From the NCBI GenBank assembly GCA_019694835.1, contig JAIBBE010000192.1:1-23057 (forward strand): a DNA stretch of 23,057 bases, written 5' to 3'. Below the pieces are notes generated by a model, which searched no databases, had not been told where the DNA came from, and worked only from the letters and a program-made list of their open reading frames with translations. Shown here one piece after another: positions 21,297 to 23,057 of this stretch. The translations under genes and the position numbers were made by a program. The DNA is from Fimbriimonadaceae bacterium (GTDB taxonomy: Bacteria > Armatimonadota > Fimbriimonadia > Fimbriimonadales > Fimbriimonadaceae). Every line of letters begins with the position of its first letter. Within the stretch, counting starts at the first letter, position 1.

Positions 21297-23057
21297 ATGC
21301 GATCCATTCTCCGTGTCTTCATCTTGTCCGGTCTGTTAGGGGCCGTCGCATTCGGCCAGTCGGCGGCCATCAATGGCCAGATCTCCGGGACGGTCACTGA
21401 TCCGAGCGGTGCACCCGTAGCTGGGGCTCGGGTGGAAGCCGTCAATGCTGAAACTGGGTACCAGCAGGCGACCACGACAGCCGAGAGCGGCCAGTATCAG
21501 CTCCCGCTTCTCCCGTTGGGTGAGTACTCCGTCAGGGTTGACGCCCAGAAGTTCACGCCGCACCGGCGCACCGGGGTGGTGTTGAGCGCCGGAGCGGTCG
21601 CCACCATTGACGTCAGCCTCCAACTTCAAGGCGTCGCCACAGAGGTCCTCGTTGAGGGCGGCGCTCCGGTGGTGGACGTCGGGCGGACCGACGTGGGCAG
21701 CACGCTGTCGTCGAACGCCATCCAGAACCTGCCGCTGGTTTCGCGCAACCCGTACAACTTCATCCTGCAGCAGCCTGGCGTGAGCGGCCGGAGCAACACC
21801 GAGTTCGGCGTCCCCCGAAAGGTGAACGCGAACGGGTTCAACGGGCGGATCAACTACCAACTCGATGGCAGCAACAATGTGCAGAGCGATCGCGCGGGAA
21901 TTCGGCTGCTGCCGATTTCGCAGACCTGGATTCAGGAGGTTCAGGCGGTCAGCAATGGCTTCGCGCCCGAGTTCGGCAACACTGTGGGAACCGTTTTCAA
22001 TACGGTCACGAAGTCGGGCACGAACGCTTACCACGGCGAGGGTGCATACCTGTTCCGTCGAACACCCATGAGCGCCCGGCCGGCTTTGCTTCCCGAGAGT
22101 GCGCCGACGCCGGAGGTGAACGTCGATAGCTTCTTTGGCAATCTGGGCGGGCGGGTGATCCGAGACCGGCTGTTCTTCTTCGCGGGCGCGGAGCGGGTCA
22201 CTCGGGACCTGCCGGCGCCAGTGACCGTTCCAGCCGCGACTCTCGCGCAACTGGGTCTTCCGAACAGCTTCGGCAACGCGATCCCTTTCCGGCAGAACGT
22301 CACGTTCTTTCTGGGCAAGGTAGATTGGCAGATCTCAGAGGCTCATCGCCTCTCGATGCGTTACAACGGCCACCGGAACAACTCGCCCTACAACAGCTCG
22401 GTGATCGGAGGCCAGTTCCTCGTGGACCGCACGTTCGAGTTTGTCGACCGGTCTCATGCGGGTGCGGTTCAGCTCGTGAGCGTCCTGTCGCCGAACAGCG
22501 TCAACGAACTCCGTTTCCTGGTTCCGTTCCGGAGCCAGGCGCAGAACCGGTTCGAGGCCACGGGGACCGGGCCCTCGATCACGATTCCCGGTGTCGCTCA
22601 CTTCGGCAACTCGCTTGATGTCGGCTTCCGCTTCGAGGAGATGACGCCGGAGCTCACCGACAACTTCAGTTGGAACCGGGGTTCGCATACTTGGAAGTTC
22701 GGCGGGAGCATGCGGTCGATTCGGGACACGCAGGTTCAGCCGACGATTGCCAACTACACGTTCCCGAACGTCGCGGCATATCTCGCGGCGAAATCCGGCG
22801 CGAACCCGCGGGCGTACCTGAACTTCATCCAGACGCTCGGGGAACCCGCAATGTCGTACAACTCGCTCTTCAGCGGGGTTTACGCCCAGGACACCTGGAG
22901 GCCGCGGTCGAATGTGACTCTCACGTACGGGCTTCGCTACGACCTCTACAGGCCGCCCAGCGCGAACGAGAACTCACCATTCGAGTATTCCCGCCGATTC
23001 CGGACTGACAGGAATAACTTCGCGCCTCGGCTCGGCATTGCTGTTGGTTTCGGCAGG
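21297..23057 (+). CDS. TonB-dependent receptor with carboxypeptidase-regulatory-like domain (3' end off window)
   Basis: ATG 21297 follows GGAGG; the frame stays open for 587 codons to the window end. A signal peptide, MRSILRVFILSGLLGAVAFG, is followed by a carboxypeptidase-regulatory-like beta-sandwich (about 26-110: ISGTVTDPSGAPVAGARVEA, then GQYQLPLLPLGEYSVRVDA). The plug domain follows, with LPLVSRNPYNFILQQPGV, NGFNGRINYQLDGSNN, and EFGNTVGTVFNTVTKSGTNAYHG, and then the barrel with FFGNLGGRVIRDRLFFFAG. This architecture (an Oar-like outer-membrane transporter) is highly multiplied in Acidobacteriota, where it probably imports large organic substrates; the substrate cannot be told from sequence. 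The gene looks chromosomal in character and may mark the far side of the mobile region. It begins directly after the repeat array. Confidence 0.93.
   Translation, partial: MRSILRVFILSGLLGAVAFGQSAAINGQISGTVTDPSGAPVAGARVEAVNAETGYQQATTTAESGQYQLPLLPLGEYSVRVDAQKFTPHRRTGVVLSAGAVATIDVSLQLQGVATEVLVEGGAPVVDVGRTDVGSTLSSNAIQNLPLVSRNPYNFILQQPGVSGRSNTEFGVPRKVNANGFNGRINYQLDGSNNVQSDRAGIRLLPISQTWIQEVQAVSNGFAPEFGNTVGTVFNTVTKSGTNAYHGEGAYLFRRTPMSARPALLPESAPTPEVNVDSFFGNLGGRVIRDRLFFFAGAERVTRDLPAPVTVPAATLAQLGLPNSFGNAIPFRQNVTFFLGKVDWQISEAHRLSMRYNGHRNNSPYNSSVIGGQFLVDRTFEFVDRSHAGAVQLVSVLSPNSVNELRFLVPFRSQAQNRFEATGTGPSITIPGVAHFGNSLDVGFRFEEMTPELTDNFSWNRGSHTWKFGGSMRSIRDTQVQPTIANYTFPNVAAYLAAKSGANPRAYLNFIQTLGEPAMSYNSLFSGVYAQDTWRPRSNVTLTYGLRYDLYRPPSANENSPFEYSRRFRTDRNNFAPRLGIAVGFGR

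Overview
The window is GC-rich and densely coded. It suggests an Acidobacteriota genome, probably of the Bryobacter/Solibacter type. The basis is the gene repertoire: a TonB-dependent receptor with an N-terminal carboxypeptidase-regulatory-like domain, and a sigma factor / zinc anti-sigma / CHAT protease cluster. This placement is an inference from gene content; there is no rRNA or other marker gene.

Left part, about 1-13,965: an IncP (RP4/RK2)-type conjugation module split into two blocks. The Tra1-like block has a ribbon-helix-helix traJ-like gene reading off the left edge and a traK-traL-traM operon diverging from it. The 312-bp gap between them is very likely oriT: it holds clustered inverted repeats, a 10-bp-phased direct repeat and promoters in both directions. 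A short membrane-protein gene follows traM. A minus-strand pair sits between the blocks: a RepB-type primase and a frameshifted gene of unknown function. The Trb block then runs without real gaps as trbB-C-D-E-J-(EexN-like lipoprotein)-L-F-G-I, a complete mating-pair-formation core. No trbH, trbM, trbN or trbP is present, and the relaxase and coupling protein must lie outside the window. A half-site, CAAGCTAG/CTAGCTTG, occurs as palindromes at both the traK and trbB promoters, so both blocks are probably controlled together. A protein with two ribbon-helix-helix domains, encoded just after trbI, is a possible regulator.

Middle part, about 14,052-15,232: the tandem ribbon-helix-helix gene, a small two-helix membrane protein, and a divergent unrecognised gene.

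Right part, about 15,288-20,466: a probable signalling module. It contains an ECF-like sigma factor with a good sigma-70-type promoter, a membrane anti-sigma factor with an Hx3Cx2C zinc motif, a membrane-anchored TPR-CHAT caspase-like protease, and an S41-family protein whose catalytic Ser and Lys both appear to be replaced. The layout resembles the sigma factor and TPR-CHAT pairing of type III-E CRISPR loci, but no CRISPR array or cas gene is visible. This is the best candidate for an undescribed system.

Right edge: a small secreted protein whose gene converges on the S41 gene with no spacer, an iteron-like array of six GCACGTAAAGTCCCG repeats, and the 5' part of a TonB-dependent receptor gene. 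Whether the sigma/CHAT module is cargo of the conjugative element or neighbouring chromosome cannot be decided from this window.
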